Part shown: positions 42,268 to 52,820 of the stretch, in pieces
Layout of the letters: each line of letters opens with the position of its first letter
How positions within the stretch are numbered: the stretch's first letter is position 1
Assembly (NCBI GenBank): GCA_949825045.1
Contig: OX463836.1
Location: 15,166,329 to 15,230,328 of the forward strand
Direction: 5' to 3'
Length of the DNA: 64,000 bases
Source of the DNA: Argyresthia goedartella
Lineage: Eukaryota; Arthropoda; Insecta; Lepidoptera; Argyresthiidae
Translations under genes and position numbers: made by a program
Notes under the pieces: model-generated
The model's database searches: none
What the model saw: only the letters and a program-made list of their open reading frames with translations
What the model was told of the DNA's origin: nothing

Positions 42268-42723
42268 ATGTATAGTACGCCCATTTTAGTAAACTCGACA
42301 AACGGACGGACAAAGCCCCACAGTCTAACTTTAGCGCTCTATAACGCTGATAGTCTCCTTAAACAGAGAAAAGAAGTCGCCGATCTTCTCAATAGACATA
42401 AAATAGATATCCTCGCGGTCCAAGAAACTTACCTAAAACCCAAACATAGGCGCTTCAATATAGCCAAATATAGTCTCCTCCGTACTGACCGCTTACCGAA
42501 TCAGGACCGACCAAATAACCCCAAAGGCGGTACCGCCATCTATTATAAAAAATCTTTGCACGTTTGTTCTATAGTCACCCCCCAACTAGATAATTGCGAA
42601 GCAACTGCCATCCGCATTGCAATGTCAGGTCACGATCCCATAGTCATAGCATCAGTCTATCTGCCGGCCGGACAGAAGATGATAGCTAATGATATCAAAG
42701 CCCTCTTAGAACTAGGTAGTACA
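42268..42723 (+). pseudogene. C ORF2, endonuclease N-terminal part
   Basis: ATG 42268 is 9 nt after the ORF1 stop and in the same frame. APE endonuclease: 'LALYNADSLLKQRKEVADLL', 'DILAVQETYLKPKHRRF', 'GGTAIYYKKSLHV' and 'IVIASVYLPAGQ'. It is cut by M after 'LLELGST'. Confidence 0.9.
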
Positions 42724-43134
42724 CGGAACGCGGCCACGAAATTGTAAACACAGTGTTTAGTTCACTCCACACATTTTATTAGATTCTATGGAAAATACTG
42801 GTTTAAACTTCAGGAAATCGACACTCAAGAAAAGTGCACAACTCAAGCCATCGATATTTATATAAATATCTGAAAGGAACCCCTAAATTCGTGAGTAACA
42901 ACATAAAGTAGCTCACATAGAATTCTCAAGAAATATCTCAACGTCATTTTGAAAGAAAGAGAAGGCGATATTAAACGTCAAACATCACTGCCGCTGTCAT
43001 TTTTGATAGTCACCTGGCCAATCAGAAGACTAAACCACTTGTCATCTGTCTCCTGTCACCCGCCTTAGGTTGTCATCAGTGTAAAACGTTCCGTTCCACG
43101 AAAAGTACATTTCGAACGAATCGACGTAATAAAA

Positions 43135-44190
43135 ATGAACATCTACGGACCATATCTTAGATGCGGGGCTTGCCTTGAGGACATTAAAGAAGCCGTGTAC
43201 TGCGCCTGCGTGGTCTGCAAAAATAGACTACACGAAAAGTGCATTTATGACTCAGTCATACTAAATGAAGCGGATGCAACCAACTCAACCTGCATATGTT
43301 CAGAGTGTAAAAGCAAGACAAAAAAAGGGGACAATACAAATACGCCGCTGCGAAAGCCGGATCCAGAAGGCAGAGACGAATATGCTAATGTTACACAGAG
43401 AAGAGACAAGAAAACTCTTACACTGGACTCCTCTTTGGACTATATTGAACATAGCAACAACGACATGGCACTTTTACTTCAAGAGATGCGCCAGATAAAG
43501 ATAGCAGTAGAAATTCTCACGAAACAAAGCCAAGAGATTGCACTGCTGCGAAAAGAAGTTCAAGACTTAAAAAATCAGTTGAATGCCACACAACCAGACT
43601 CTCTCACCATAGCAACCCGGGACAACGAGATCTCAGAACTCAAGGCCACTGTAACCCATCTCCAAAACTCATTAAGGGTACAAGAACAGCTGTCGTTAAA
43701 AAATGAACTGGAAATTGCAGGGATCCCAGAACAAGAGAGTGAAAACCTAAACCATATCGTATTCCTCGCGTCAAAAAAGTTGGGAATAGAACTTGTTGAA
43801 GCTGACATCGACGGGATTTTTCGAGCAGGCCCCTCACAGGCAAAAGCAGTCAATCGTTTAGAAACAGTCATTAAAATGCCTCGCCCCATTGTGGTAAAAT
43901 TAGTGCGTAGAGCTAAACGTGACCAGCTCATCAAGGCTGCCAAAATCAGAAGTAACCTCACTTCGGAAGGAATCGCCAATGGTGCTGCAACGAGACTCTA
44001 CTTCAATGAGCGACTGACGAAAGACAATCGTATTCTGTTTCGTGACGCGAGGCTCCGCACTAAACAGCACAACTTTCGTTTCTGCTGGGTTAGCGATGGT
44101 TGTATTTATGCGCGAAAAGCAGAGAAAAAACCTGCTATACCCATTAGATCTCAAAAGGACCTGGACCATCACGTCGGACTCGCCTCCTGA
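43135..44190 (+). CDS. M ORF1: PHD-like zinc finger and coiled coil protein
   Basis: 351 codons from ATG 43135. Residues 10-60 form a PHD-type Cys/His cluster ('CGACLEDIKEAVYCACVVCK', 'LHEKC', 'CICSECKSK'). Residues ~115-200 are heptad-rich ('EMRQIKIAVEILTKQSQEIA'). The C-terminal basic domain ('KMPRPIVVKLVRRAKRDQLI', 'RLYFNERLTKDNRILFRDAR') resembles the RNA-binding part of L1-type ORF1 proteins. Intact. Confidence 0.88.
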   Translation: MNIYGPYLRCGACLEDIKEAVYCACVVCKNRLHEKCIYDSVILNEADATNSTCICSECKSKTKKGDNTNTPLRKPDPEGRDEYANVTQRRDKKTLTLDSSLDYIEHSNNDMALLLQEMRQIKIAVEILTKQSQEIALLRKEVQDLKNQLNATQPDSLTIATRDNEISELKATVTHLQNSLRVQEQLSLKNELEIAGIPEQESENLNHIVFLASKKLGIELVEADIDGIFRAGPSQAKAVNRLETVIKMPRPIVVKLVRRAKRDQLIKAAKIRSNLTSEGIANGAATRLYFNERLTKDNRILFRDARLRTKQHNFRFCWVSDGCIYARKAEKKPAIPIRSQKDLDHHVGLAS

Positions 44191-44466
44191 ACTGGTTATG
44201 GGTATGCTTATCAAACTATTTTTAATCTCGCTTAATTGTTCTTTATTTTATACACACACACTTAATACAAACACCATCCACAATAACACTTACCGCATTA
44301 CAGACACACACATGAATTTTACCTGCAACACTCTCTACATAAATCATGCACATGCTAAAAAAATTCTCCATACCTCAATAACTCATGAATCTCTAACACA
44401 ATTCAACAATATGTATCTTAATAAAACAACCTCACTATTATCAAACTGCAATCATCAAAATAATAA

Positions 44467-47427
44467 ATGGCTAACTTAGAGTTTATAGACGAATTCGACA
44501 AATCAGTAGAGATTCCATGCCATCGAATAGCATTGCCAGAATTAACAAAGAGTGTGTTGCAAAAGGACCTCGATTTTAAAATTATATCTTTTAACATACG
44601 CAGTCATAATCACAATTTCGATAACTTTATTATAGCGCTAAACCGGTTCGAGATATCCTTTGATGTCATTATTCTAACAGAATGTTGGCTAGGACAATCG
44701 CCTTTAATACATACCATAGATGGGTACTCACATCATTATACACAAAAGTATACAAATCAAAACGGAGGCGTTATAGTTTATATAAAAGATTTCTGGAACG
44801 CTACTGTCTCTGAACCTGATAACAATCTAGATACTAACTGCCTTAAAATATCACTGCCCAATAACTATATAATTTTTGCAATTTACAGATCCCCAAATAA
44901 CAGCTTATCAAACTTCACGACCTTTCTCGAAGAAATACTAGAAGAACACAAAAACAGCCCTAAAATTATACTAGCCGGTGACATTAACATAGACATTTTG
45001 TCTTCAGATTCATCATCATCAAACAACATGCATTCAGATTACCTTTGTATAACTGCGGAGCACAAACTTATACCTGCAATTACCTTACCTACTAGGGCCA
45101 CTTCTTGTCTTGATCACATCTTTATAAAAAGCAATCATCAGGCAATTTCAATAGTATGTCAAACATCAGTCACTGATCACGATTTTACAGCTGTTGGATT
45201 GAAAACCAAACATTGCCAAATAAATACTAAAAGACAAATATCAAAAGTAAACTTTTCTGCAGTCGTTCAAGAGCTGCAATCTATTGATTGGTCAGATATT
45301 ATGCTTAGTTCGGACGTGTCTATAGCTACAGAGCTCCTATCTACAAAGCTACAGGATACTATACAAAATAATACTACTTTCAAGAGCATTAGTAGATCTA
45401 AATTTAACCTCAAGCCTTGGATAACTCCGGGGCTTATACGATGCATAAAACATAGAGACAAACTCCATCTTGCGTGTAGAAAATATCCCAAAGATGAAAC
45501 AGCCAAACTAATATTTACAAGATATCGCAACTTCTGCAACGATTTGCTTCACAAACTTAAGGCTCAGTATGAAAATAAACTGTTAACAGACAACAACAAA
45601 AACCCTAAGAAACTCTGGAGCGCTATTAAAAGCATATGCGATCTAAACACATCCAAATCGAATGCCCCCATGTCACTACTCACAGCCAAAGTCACACCTT
45701 CCGACTCTATTCACGACTGTAACCAATATTATGCATCTGTAGGCGAAAATTTAGCAAAAGAAATCCTAACTAAAACCAACCAATCCGAATCATCTCTAGC
45801 CTCTGATACCAATTCACAAAATTCTCTACCACACTCGTTTTTTATATATCCCACAGATGAGAGGGAAGTCAGTGACTACATATCTCAATTAAAAAACGAC
45901 AGCGCTCCCGGTTCAGACGGACTCAAACCATCTCTCATAAAAGAAATCAGTTCTTTGATAATAAAACCTCTCACACATATATGCAACTTAAGCCTGTCAC
46001 AGGGAGTTTTTCCACAGATATGGAAAACTGTCTCACTAACTCTGATTCATAAATCTGGGGATAAGACTACGCCCTGTAATTTTCGACCGATTTCACTTCT
46101 GAGCATCCTCTCAAAAATATTAGAAAAAACTGTACATAGACGTCTGTGCAAATATTTGGAAACTAACGACTTACTGTCTCCTTGTCAATTTGGATTTCGT
46201 CGGGGAAAATCTACAGAGGATGCAATTGCTAAGTTACTAGAGACAGTGACGGGTAATCTAGATAAGGGACGGTGCTGTGTTGGTGTCTTTCTGGATTTAG
46301 CAAAAGCATTCGACACAGTGTCCGTTCCAATCTTACTGAAAAAGCTGGAGAACCTAGGAGTTAGGGGCGTGGCTTTGCATTGGTTTTGGAGCTACCTCAG
46401 TAATAGACAAATTATTACTAAGATAGGGAAACTAATAAGTTCTCCTCTGCCGATAAACTTCGGAGTTCCACAAGGCAGCATCCTGGGACCGACATTGTTC
46501 CTTATATATATGAATGACGTTTCCACTTCTATATCCCCCTCTCTGAAAGCTGAAACTATATGTTATGCTGATGATACAGCGATAATTTTTAACGATTCTT
46601 CCTGGGACTCAGTGATAAAACAAGCAACTGCTGGTATCTCAGAAATCGCAATTTGGCTTGCAAAAAACTTACTTACACTTAATACCTCTAAAACAAAATT
46701 CATTTGCTTTCACAAAACTAAGGCTTCCCAACCAAAATCTAATTTCAAGTTACATATTCACACTTGCAACCAGTCATCTAAAGTATGTAACTGTGAATAC
46801 ATTAGTAGAGTCTGTGACATCAAATACCTAGGTATAGTGCTTGACGAAAAACTTACATTTCAAAAACACCTGAGCACACTCGCAGGTCGAGTACGCAAAA
46901 TTATTCACATAATGAAATCACTTCGCCGCGGTGCTCCGAAGGAAACACTAAAGCTGGTATATCTAGCTCTGTGCCAATCCGTCCTCACCTACTGCATCAG
47001 GTGTTGGGGAGGATCTTCGAAATCTTACATGTTAGAAGTAGAACGAGCACAGCGCTCGGTACTAAAAGTAATGTACAAGAAACCTCGCATGTATCCTACC
47101 ACTTTATTGTACGAGGAAAGCAAAGTGCTGAGTCTACGAAAACTCTACATTTTGAAGGTGGTGTTGATGCAGCATAGAATTATCATTAATAGTACGGAAT
47201 ACGAACAACTACTGTCAAAAAGAGTATTTAAAATTTCTAAACCTTCTGTAAACACTGCCTTTGCTCAGCGATTCGCACCATTTTTGCATACACACATATA
47301 CAACGTCGTGGTAAAAGAGTGTGAAGGAGGAATAAAGGAATGTACTGTAAAGGAAGCTAAACGAAAAGTTCTTATCTGGCTGAATAAAATAGATTATGAT
47401 GCCACAGAAACAACAATTGGTGTCTAA
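44467..47427 (+). CDS. M ORF2: endonuclease and reverse transcriptase
   Basis: 986 codons, intact. Endonuclease: 'FKIISFNIRSHNHNFDNFII', 'FDVIILTECWLGQ', 'FAIYRSPNNSL' and 'IILAGDINIDILSSD', with 'TSVTDHDFTAVGL' at the SDH position. RT: 'SAPGSDGLKPSLIKEI', 'FRPISLLSILSKILEKTV', 'VGVFLDLAKAFDTVSVPILL', 'FGVPQGSILGPTLFLIYMND' and 'ETICYADDTAIIF' (YADD). Thumb: 'KYLGIVLDEKLTFQKHL'. The start ATG 44467 is the first in the frame, 276 bp after ORF1. Confidence 0.92.
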   Translation: MANLEFIDEFDKSVEIPCHRIALPELTKSVLQKDLDFKIISFNIRSHNHNFDNFIIALNRFEISFDVIILTECWLGQSPLIHTIDGYSHHYTQKYTNQNGGVIVYIKDFWNATVSEPDNNLDTNCLKISLPNNYIIFAIYRSPNNSLSNFTTFLEEILEEHKNSPKIILAGDINIDILSSDSSSSNNMHSDYLCITAEHKLIPAITLPTRATSCLDHIFIKSNHQAISIVCQTSVTDHDFTAVGLKTKHCQINTKRQISKVNFSAVVQELQSIDWSDIMLSSDVSIATELLSTKLQDTIQNNTTFKSISRSKFNLKPWITPGLIRCIKHRDKLHLACRKYPKDETAKLIFTRYRNFCNDLLHKLKAQYENKLLTDNNKNPKKLWSAIKSICDLNTSKSNAPMSLLTAKVTPSDSIHDCNQYYASVGENLAKEILTKTNQSESSLASDTNSQNSLPHSFFIYPTDEREVSDYISQLKNDSAPGSDGLKPSLIKEISSLIIKPLTHICNLSLSQGVFPQIWKTVSLTLIHKSGDKTTPCNFRPISLLSILSKILEKTVHRRLCKYLETNDLLSPCQFGFRRGKSTEDAIAKLLETVTGNLDKGRCCVGVFLDLAKAFDTVSVPILLKKLENLGVRGVALHWFWSYLSNRQIITKIGKLISSPLPINFGVPQGSILGPTLFLIYMNDVSTSISPSLKAETICYADDTAIIFNDSSWDSVIKQATAGISEIAIWLAKNLLTLNTSKTKFICFHKTKASQPKSNFKLHIHTCNQSSKVCNCEYISRVCDIKYLGIVLDEKLTFQKHLSTLAGRVRKIIHIMKSLRRGAPKETLKLVYLALCQSVLTYCIRCWGGSSKSYMLEVERAQRSVLKVMYKKPRMYPTTLLYEESKVLSLRKLYILKVVLMQHRIIINSTEYEQLLSKRVFKISKPSVNTAFAQRFAPFLHTHIYNVVVKECEGGIKECTVKEAKRKVLIWLNKIDYDATETTIGV

Positions 47428-47699
47428 AACTTTAACATACACACACACACACACCCTCTCACATACATACATACACACACATGCAGATATCTATTAATTA
47501 TTTTAACATAATTTAATATAATATAAATTTAAATAATAACAGTGATTAATTGTTAAACTTAAATTCAAATTAAATTTTATTCAATTTTCATGTTATCGCC
47601 GCAAATAAGGATTGTCAAATGTTTATTTCCTCCCTCACAAGACAGGCTATGCCTAGTGTGAGGGTCAGCATACCTGTGAATTGTATTTCCTTATGGCAA

Positions 47700-47729
47700 T
47701 AAACGATTTTCATTTTCATTTTCATTTTC
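47700..47729 (+). repeat. (ATTTTC)n 3' tail of M
   Basis: 'attttcattttcattttc' directly abuts the resumed endonuclease frame of C at 47730-47733. It marks the 3' end of M. Confidence 0.8.
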
Positions 47730-47732
47730 ACA

Positions 47733-50255
47733 GTTATCCTAGCTGGTGACTTCAACAGCAAGCACCAGCAATGGAACTGTAATGAGACAAATACCAACGG
47801 ACGGACCGTACACAGACTTCTCGAATCCCTCGATGACTGCGAAGTCATAGCTCCCTATGCCCCGACCCATTATCCCTACACTGCTGACCACAGACCAGAC
47901 ATTCTCTCCTACTGTATCTTCAAAAACATTAGCCTCCCAGTCAGGGACATAAGTGTACATAGCGAGCTTCACTCGGATCATAGACCGGTCTTATACTATC
48001 TCGGCAGGCCATTCGACCAACCGACTGAAACCAGGACCGTTATTAACAACCGTAAATTCAAGCAAGCTCTCAGTAAGCGGGACCCAAGATTAGATATCAC
48101 ATCAGAAATTGACAATAGAGCCCAACTAGAAGCCAAAATCTCTGACATAGGCAGCAGTCTCAACGAAGCCCTGACCGGCGCCTCTAGCGAGGTCCCGGTA
48201 CAGGCTAACCATCGCTTCGAACTCCCAGAGGACTTGAGACTGCTGCTTAGTGCAAAGAATGCGGCACAAAGAGATTATGATAACTGTCCCTCAGACAATC
48301 ACAGAATTCAAATGCGTCGCCTCCAACGAGAGGTTACCAGATGCATGCGAGAGCTCAGAGGCAGTCGCATGAACGACTTTGTCTCCAGCATAGCCCCAAG
48401 TCACACTGCCATATTTAAATTCAGTAAATACCTCAAATCCGATGAGATTGTTCCCATGCCCCCCCTAAAACGGGATAACCAACCCGCAGCCTTTGATGAC
48501 GACGAAAAGGCCGAATGTCTTGCCGATAGTCTAGAAACCCAGTGCACTCCCTCCTCTCAACCAATAGACCCCGATCATCTTAACATGGTCAACTCTGAAG
48601 TTGAGCATAAAAGCTCTCTCCCCCCCATTGACTCCCTTCCCGAGATCACCCTTGAGGAAGTGCAAAAAGTAATAAAGGAACTCAAACCTAAGAAAGCCCG
48701 GGGGCTTGATAGAATCACTAATATGGCAATTAAATCTTTCCCTCTCAGACTCCTAACAACCCTTACGGTAATTTTCAATGCCTTCCTCCGTCTCTGTGCC
48801 TTTCCAACCGCATGGAAAGAAGCTGACGTTATTGGCTTTCACAAACCCCGGAAAGATCGAACCGACCCCACTTGCTATCGCCCCATTAGCTTACTTTCTT
48901 CAATAGGCAAAGTCTATGAACGGCTTATTCTCAACCGACTCAAAGACATTTGCATAGACAAAAATCTCATACCCAACGAGCAGTTTGGCTTTAGACCCAA
49001 ACACTCGTGCGTCCAACAGGTGCACCACATAACGGAGCACATTTACAAAGGGTTCCACACAGCGGCAAAGTCCAAAGATACCGGTGCCATATTCTTTGAC
49101 GTAGCGAAAGCTTTTGACAAAGTTTGGCACAATGGTCTTATTTATAAACTTTACCAACTCAACCTCCCCGATAGGCTTGTACTCATTATCAAAGACTACC
49201 TCACTGAGCGCAGTTTTTGCTATCGAGTAGAAAAATCGCGTTCTAGGCCCCACCCCATAGCCGCCGGAGTCCCGCAAGGCTCAGTTCTCTCCCCCACCCT
49301 CTTTTCACTTTACGTCCAAGACGTTTCCCGCACGCCATACGTCGAGCTAGCCCTTTACGCTGACGATACGGCTCTCTATTACACCAGTAGGAAGAGGGCG
49401 CGCGTTTGTCAAGTACTCCAGAAAGCAGTAATCGACCTCGGTGAATGGGCTCTCAAATGGAGAATAGAGATGAACCCCGAGAAAAGCGCAGCCGTGCTTT
49501 TCTCAAGGGGCAAAACTCGAGCTGACCGCGCGTCCTCTTCACTACCCGAAATCACCCTCTTTGACCGCCCTATCCCCTGGGAAAATAAAGTGAAGTATTT
49601 AGGCGTGACATTAGACTCCCGACTAAACTTCAAATCCCACATTAAAACGGTCCGCGACAAAGCAGCTTTCTACATGAGTAGGCTTCACCCGCTCATGAGA
49701 AGTAAAAGCAATCTTCCATTGCGCTGCAAAATAACTCTATTTAAAACTTGCATCCGTCCGGTCTTCACGTATGCAAGTCCAGTCTTTGCACACTGCTCCC
49801 ACTCCCTTAAGCCCCTTCAGGTTTTACAAAATCGCTTCATGCGAAAAGCCGTAGGTGCCCCGTGGTACATGCGAAACGTAGACCTCCATAGTGACTTTAG
49901 ACTCCCCACAGTAAAGCAATATATGAAAGAAGCGTCCGAACGCTTCTTCATTAATGCATCTAGCCACCCAAACCCGCTTATAGTACAAGCATCCCTTTAT
50001 GATCCGACCCCAGATATAAATAAGAAACACCTTTTCAAAAGGCGCCCCAAAGACGTCCTCCTAGAACCGGAGGACGATATCACGAAAGCTCTTAAAGCCA
50101 AACCACCCCCCGCCCCTCAGGCACGTCAACTTGACGAAGGCTGTGTTCCCGAAGCACTACAGCGTCTCAGATACCAAATTTGGATTGAAAGAGATCGCCG
50201 TCTTGATTCGACGAACACACAATCTCCCCCTGCCCCTTTAAACCTCCCGGACTGA
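47733..50255 (+). pseudogene. C ORF2, rest of endonuclease and RT
   Basis: Resumes 'VILAGDFNSKHQQWN' with the AGD..N motif, then 'HSDHRPVLYYL' (SDH). RT: 'KKARGLDRITNMAIKSFP', 'GAIFFDVAKAFDKVWHNGLI', '[20 protein letters not shown]' and 'LALYADDTALYYTS' (YADD). Thumb: 'KYLGVTLDSRLNF'. Stop at 50255. No stops; only the M insertion separates it from its N-terminus. Confidence 0.92.
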
Positions 50256-50687
50256 GGTCAGAGCCCCCCTAAATGACCCAAATACAAAATAGTTTAGGAT
50301 TAGGATAGGTCTCAAAAATTATATATAACCACTTCATAGTAGCGGGGGCAATCTGCCCCCCTAACATGCCGCCATCATGCCCGTTGACTATGAGCTGATG
50401 CCCGCTCATAAAATCGGGTAAGCAGGCAAACTCCTCCCATATATATCATATACACATATATATCGCCCAAAAGGGCAAATTGCAGGTAGAAAGCCTTCAG
50501 CATATACCGAGGCCATGGCTCACAGTAAAGTCTTAGTAGGACAACTGTAAACACAAAGGGGTTGTTTTTAGTCCGTATACCACACGAGCTGATGCCCGCT
50601 CAATATGTGGGGACCCGGACATAGCAGGGAGGTCTGACTCCTGGGCATGAGTAATTCCATTTTTTTCCCCTCCAACAAAAAAAAAAA
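50256..50687 (+). other. C 3' UTR and poly(A)
   Basis: No gene. 'gagctgatgcccgctca' occurs at about 50390 and 50586. An AT dinucleotide tract lies near 50440-50465. It ends with a run of 12 A just before the TSD. Confidence 0.8.
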
Positions 50688-50700
50688 CGAAAATTCATTC

Positions 50701-50892
50701 CCGATCGAGCTACAGCAGAAGAAGCACCAAGGCCTCCCCCTCGCCTCTCCGCCTGCAAATATGGAAGAAATTGCGTTATCATTCGAGCCCTCTTCGCCAT
50801 CAACCTAATAAGAAAATCTACAGTCCACGCTGCGCCCCGCAATAAGTACACACAAATACGAATTGCGGGGTGCTCTATGTACATCGCGTACA
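50701..50892 (+). repeat. 3' LTR of K, last part
   Basis: 192 bp matching 26874-27068 except t/g near 50764. Ends '...cgcgtaca' followed by TSD CCGAG (50893-50897) and D sequence. Confidence 0.92.
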
Positions 50893-50897
50893 CCGAG

Positions 50898-51700
50898 TGT
50901 CACTAACGGGCACACATGTAATATCCTCTTTTTGGTCCTTTTTTATTTTAATATTGAATATACCTATCTGACCAGAGTGATCAGAGGTTAATTTATTGAT
51001 GACCGATTTGAAAATGGGCGTAATGTTAGTAAATATATTGTCAATGCAGGTAGCAGATGTTGCAGTAATTCTAGTAGGCTCCAAAAACAGATAGTTCATG
51101 TTGTGACATAAAAATAAAGATTTTAATCTAGTACAAATATTATTATCCTCTAACAGATTAACATTAAAATCACCACAAATTATAAAAAAAATGTTTTTAT
51201 CGCTGATTTTAATCAACACTTCATCCATTTTCTTTTCGAATAAATCAAAGGATGAATCTGGTGGTCTGTATACGCTCATTACAATAAGTTGTTCAAGTTC
51301 AATACAGGCTATTTCCATGGTACGCTCAACAGACAGGCTCACTATGTCAACTCGTTCCTTATATTTAAAACTATTATTTACAAGTATTAAGGAGCCACCG
51401 CGATCAGCTGTTTTTCTGTTGAACGAACTAGCAACGTGGTGGTTATTAAAGTTGAACATGAATTGATAACTCTTTAAAAAGTGCTCTGTTATACATAAAA
51501 TATCAATATTATTACAGTTCATGAATAACTCAATTTCCAGTTCTTTACTTAACATGCCCTGTATATTTTGATGAACCACGTTTAAAATATTCTTACTTTT
51601 ACATTTTTCATTACTAGTAACTTGATTTAATGGGCAAGATGAAGGTATATTTAAACAAATATTAATATTACTGCCAGAGTTACTCTCTGTTGTCCTATGG
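50898..51700 (-). pseudogene. D ORF2: endonuclease part
   Basis: Open from about 51700. 'NVVHQNIQGMLSKELEIELF' starts the APE domain, then 'ILCITEHFLKSYQF', 'ADRGGSLILVNNSF', 'VMSVYRPPDSSFDLFEKK' and 'FIICGDFNVNLLEDN', with 'TSDHSGQIGIF' as the SDH motif. The frame continues into RT at 26017 when K is removed with one CCGAG. The first Met of ORF2 is not certain. Confidence 0.87.
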
Positions 51701-51824
51701 GTTAATTTAAAGAGCTTGGAACAGATTCCAAGGAGTACATGTCATTATTATTACACTGCTCAATAGAAGCAGGCGTTTCATTAGTCAAAAACTTGACTGA
51801 GTTCAAAATAAAATAAGATAGTGA

Positions 51825-52820
51825 CTATGCTATCTGTTTTGTATAAAACCTAGATAGGTAATACCTATCCTTAGTCAAATAAAAATATTTTCCAATACAA
51901 ATATTGGTGTCTATGAAATGAAATTTTTCAGTATGACGACATGTCAATGTGTGTATAAATTTATTATAATCATGTCTTATATGATTTTCATGTTGTGACA
52001 AAGATTGGCTGAAGGGAAACGCAAACAAGATTATTCTATCTACATTTTGTAAAGAATTTAATTTGGAAAAGTATTTAGTAATTAGTTTTTTAGATACATT
52101 TTCCCTTCTACCAATTAAAATAATTAGGGTGGTTGGTTCTAAAAACTGCGATGACAACACTTTGTTTAATATTTGTGAATATGTGGCGCCAGGCATACAG
52201 TTATTTAATATTGCCTGGCCCACGCGCTGACTAAGTTGTAAACCCATATTTTTTCCAAGTTCATCGCTGTACATTATATACCTATCCTTTGTCCGAGAGA
52301 AGGAGGCGTTATTGATAACACTATTAGTACTCAAGTCGACTGACGGCGGCGCCTGGGTCAGTATCAGCTGTTCGGCCGGCTGCTCGGCGGGACACACGGT
52401 CGGCACGGAACAGTCCGCTGGAGCTTGTTTACAATCACAGATGTGATTGTCGGTTAAAGATATGAAAGTGTCATAATTATACTTACACGTCTCCAACAAA
52501 CTATTCATAGCCGACACATGTTCCTTAATTTCGTATTGTGCTGACTCATATTTACGTGTAATACTTTGTAATGATGAGTTTAAAATATGCATATCTGACT
52601 GGAGTCGCCGTGTGTCACATTCATACTTTTCTGTAGTTTTTTCCAAACATAATCTACAATCATCGATTTCGTTAAATAATTCGACACGTTCCTTGCTACA
52701 ATTTACATTTTTACAAAATATTTTATTTCTATTAGCTAGTTTTTGTGTTTTTTTTATATAATTATTCAATTTAACATATTTTTTTAATTTATTTTTACTA
52801 CAGCTCATAGTGGTTACAAA
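51825..52820 (-). pseudogene. D ORF1 (5'-truncated): coiled coil and SGNH-like domain
   Basis: The first part is Lys/Asn-rich with a Cys-containing segment ('NVNCSKERVELFNEIDDCRL') and a long coiled coil ('RRLQSDMHILNSSLQSITRK'). The C-terminal half resembles SGNH/GDSL esterase domains of CR1-type ORF1: 'YIMYSDELGKNMGLQLSQRV', 'CMPGATYSQILNKVL', 'LIILIGRRENVSKKL' and 'DRIILFAFPF'. The usual GDS nucleophile block reads 'YSDE', so esterase function is doubtful. The frame is fused in phase to the RT of E upstream. Confidence 0.65.

Larger units (their letters stand above)
42724..47732 (+). mobile_element. CR1-group-like non-LTR element M, full length and intact
   Basis: Inserted in the endonuclease of C. 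The junction shares only 'aca' (42721-42723 and 47730-47732), so the TSD is 3 bp or absent. 5' UTR of about 410 bp, ORF1 (43135-44190), ORF2 (44467-47427) and a 3' UTR with (AC)n and (ATAC)n tracts and a terminal (ATTTTC)n tail. A microsatellite tail, PHD-type ORF1 and lack of TSD fit the CR1 group. No coding lesion is visible. Confidence 0.88.
35240..50687 (+). mobile_element. Jockey element C (ORF1 and ORF2, poly(A)), carrying L and M
   Basis: 13-bp TSD 'cgaaaattcattc' at 35227-35239 and 50688-50700. Poly(A) at 50676-50687. Coding pieces: ORF1 35549-35911 plus 41482-42258; ORF2 42268-42723 plus 47733-50255. L (35912-41475) lies in ORF1 and M (42724-47732) in the endonuclease of ORF2. Both ORFs rejoin in frame when the inserts are removed. 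No other coding lesion is seen. Net length is about 4.9 kb. Confidence 0.92.
26018..50892 (+). mobile_element. BEL/Pao LTR retrotransposon K (young, heavily nested)
   Basis: 5-bp TSD CCGAG at 26013-26017 and 50893-50897. The LTRs are 740 bp each once insertions are removed: 5' LTR 26018-26562 plus 26874-27068; 3' LTR 34692-35239 plus 50701-50892. The two match in length and differ at 3 positions that I can see. Inside are one gag-pol ORF and inserts A2 (29112-30971), A' (26563-26861) and C (35240-50687). K net of inserts is about 7.2 kb. It is inserted in ORF2 of D and splits endonuclease from RT. Confidence 0.93.
23637..52820 (-). mobile_element. Element D: CR1/jockey-like non-LTR element interrupted by K
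   Basis: D is inserted at the codons after YADD of E with no TSD and no loss. Its 3' end is a microsatellite tail (TGATT/TTTGA)n at 23637-23680. Its pieces are 23637-26017 (RT) and 50893-52820 (endonuclease, ORF1); K with TSD CCGAG separates them. Net length is about 4.3 kb. It is 5'-truncated within ORF1. A non-poly(A) tail and a TSD-free insertion fit CR1-group behaviour. Confidence 0.87.
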
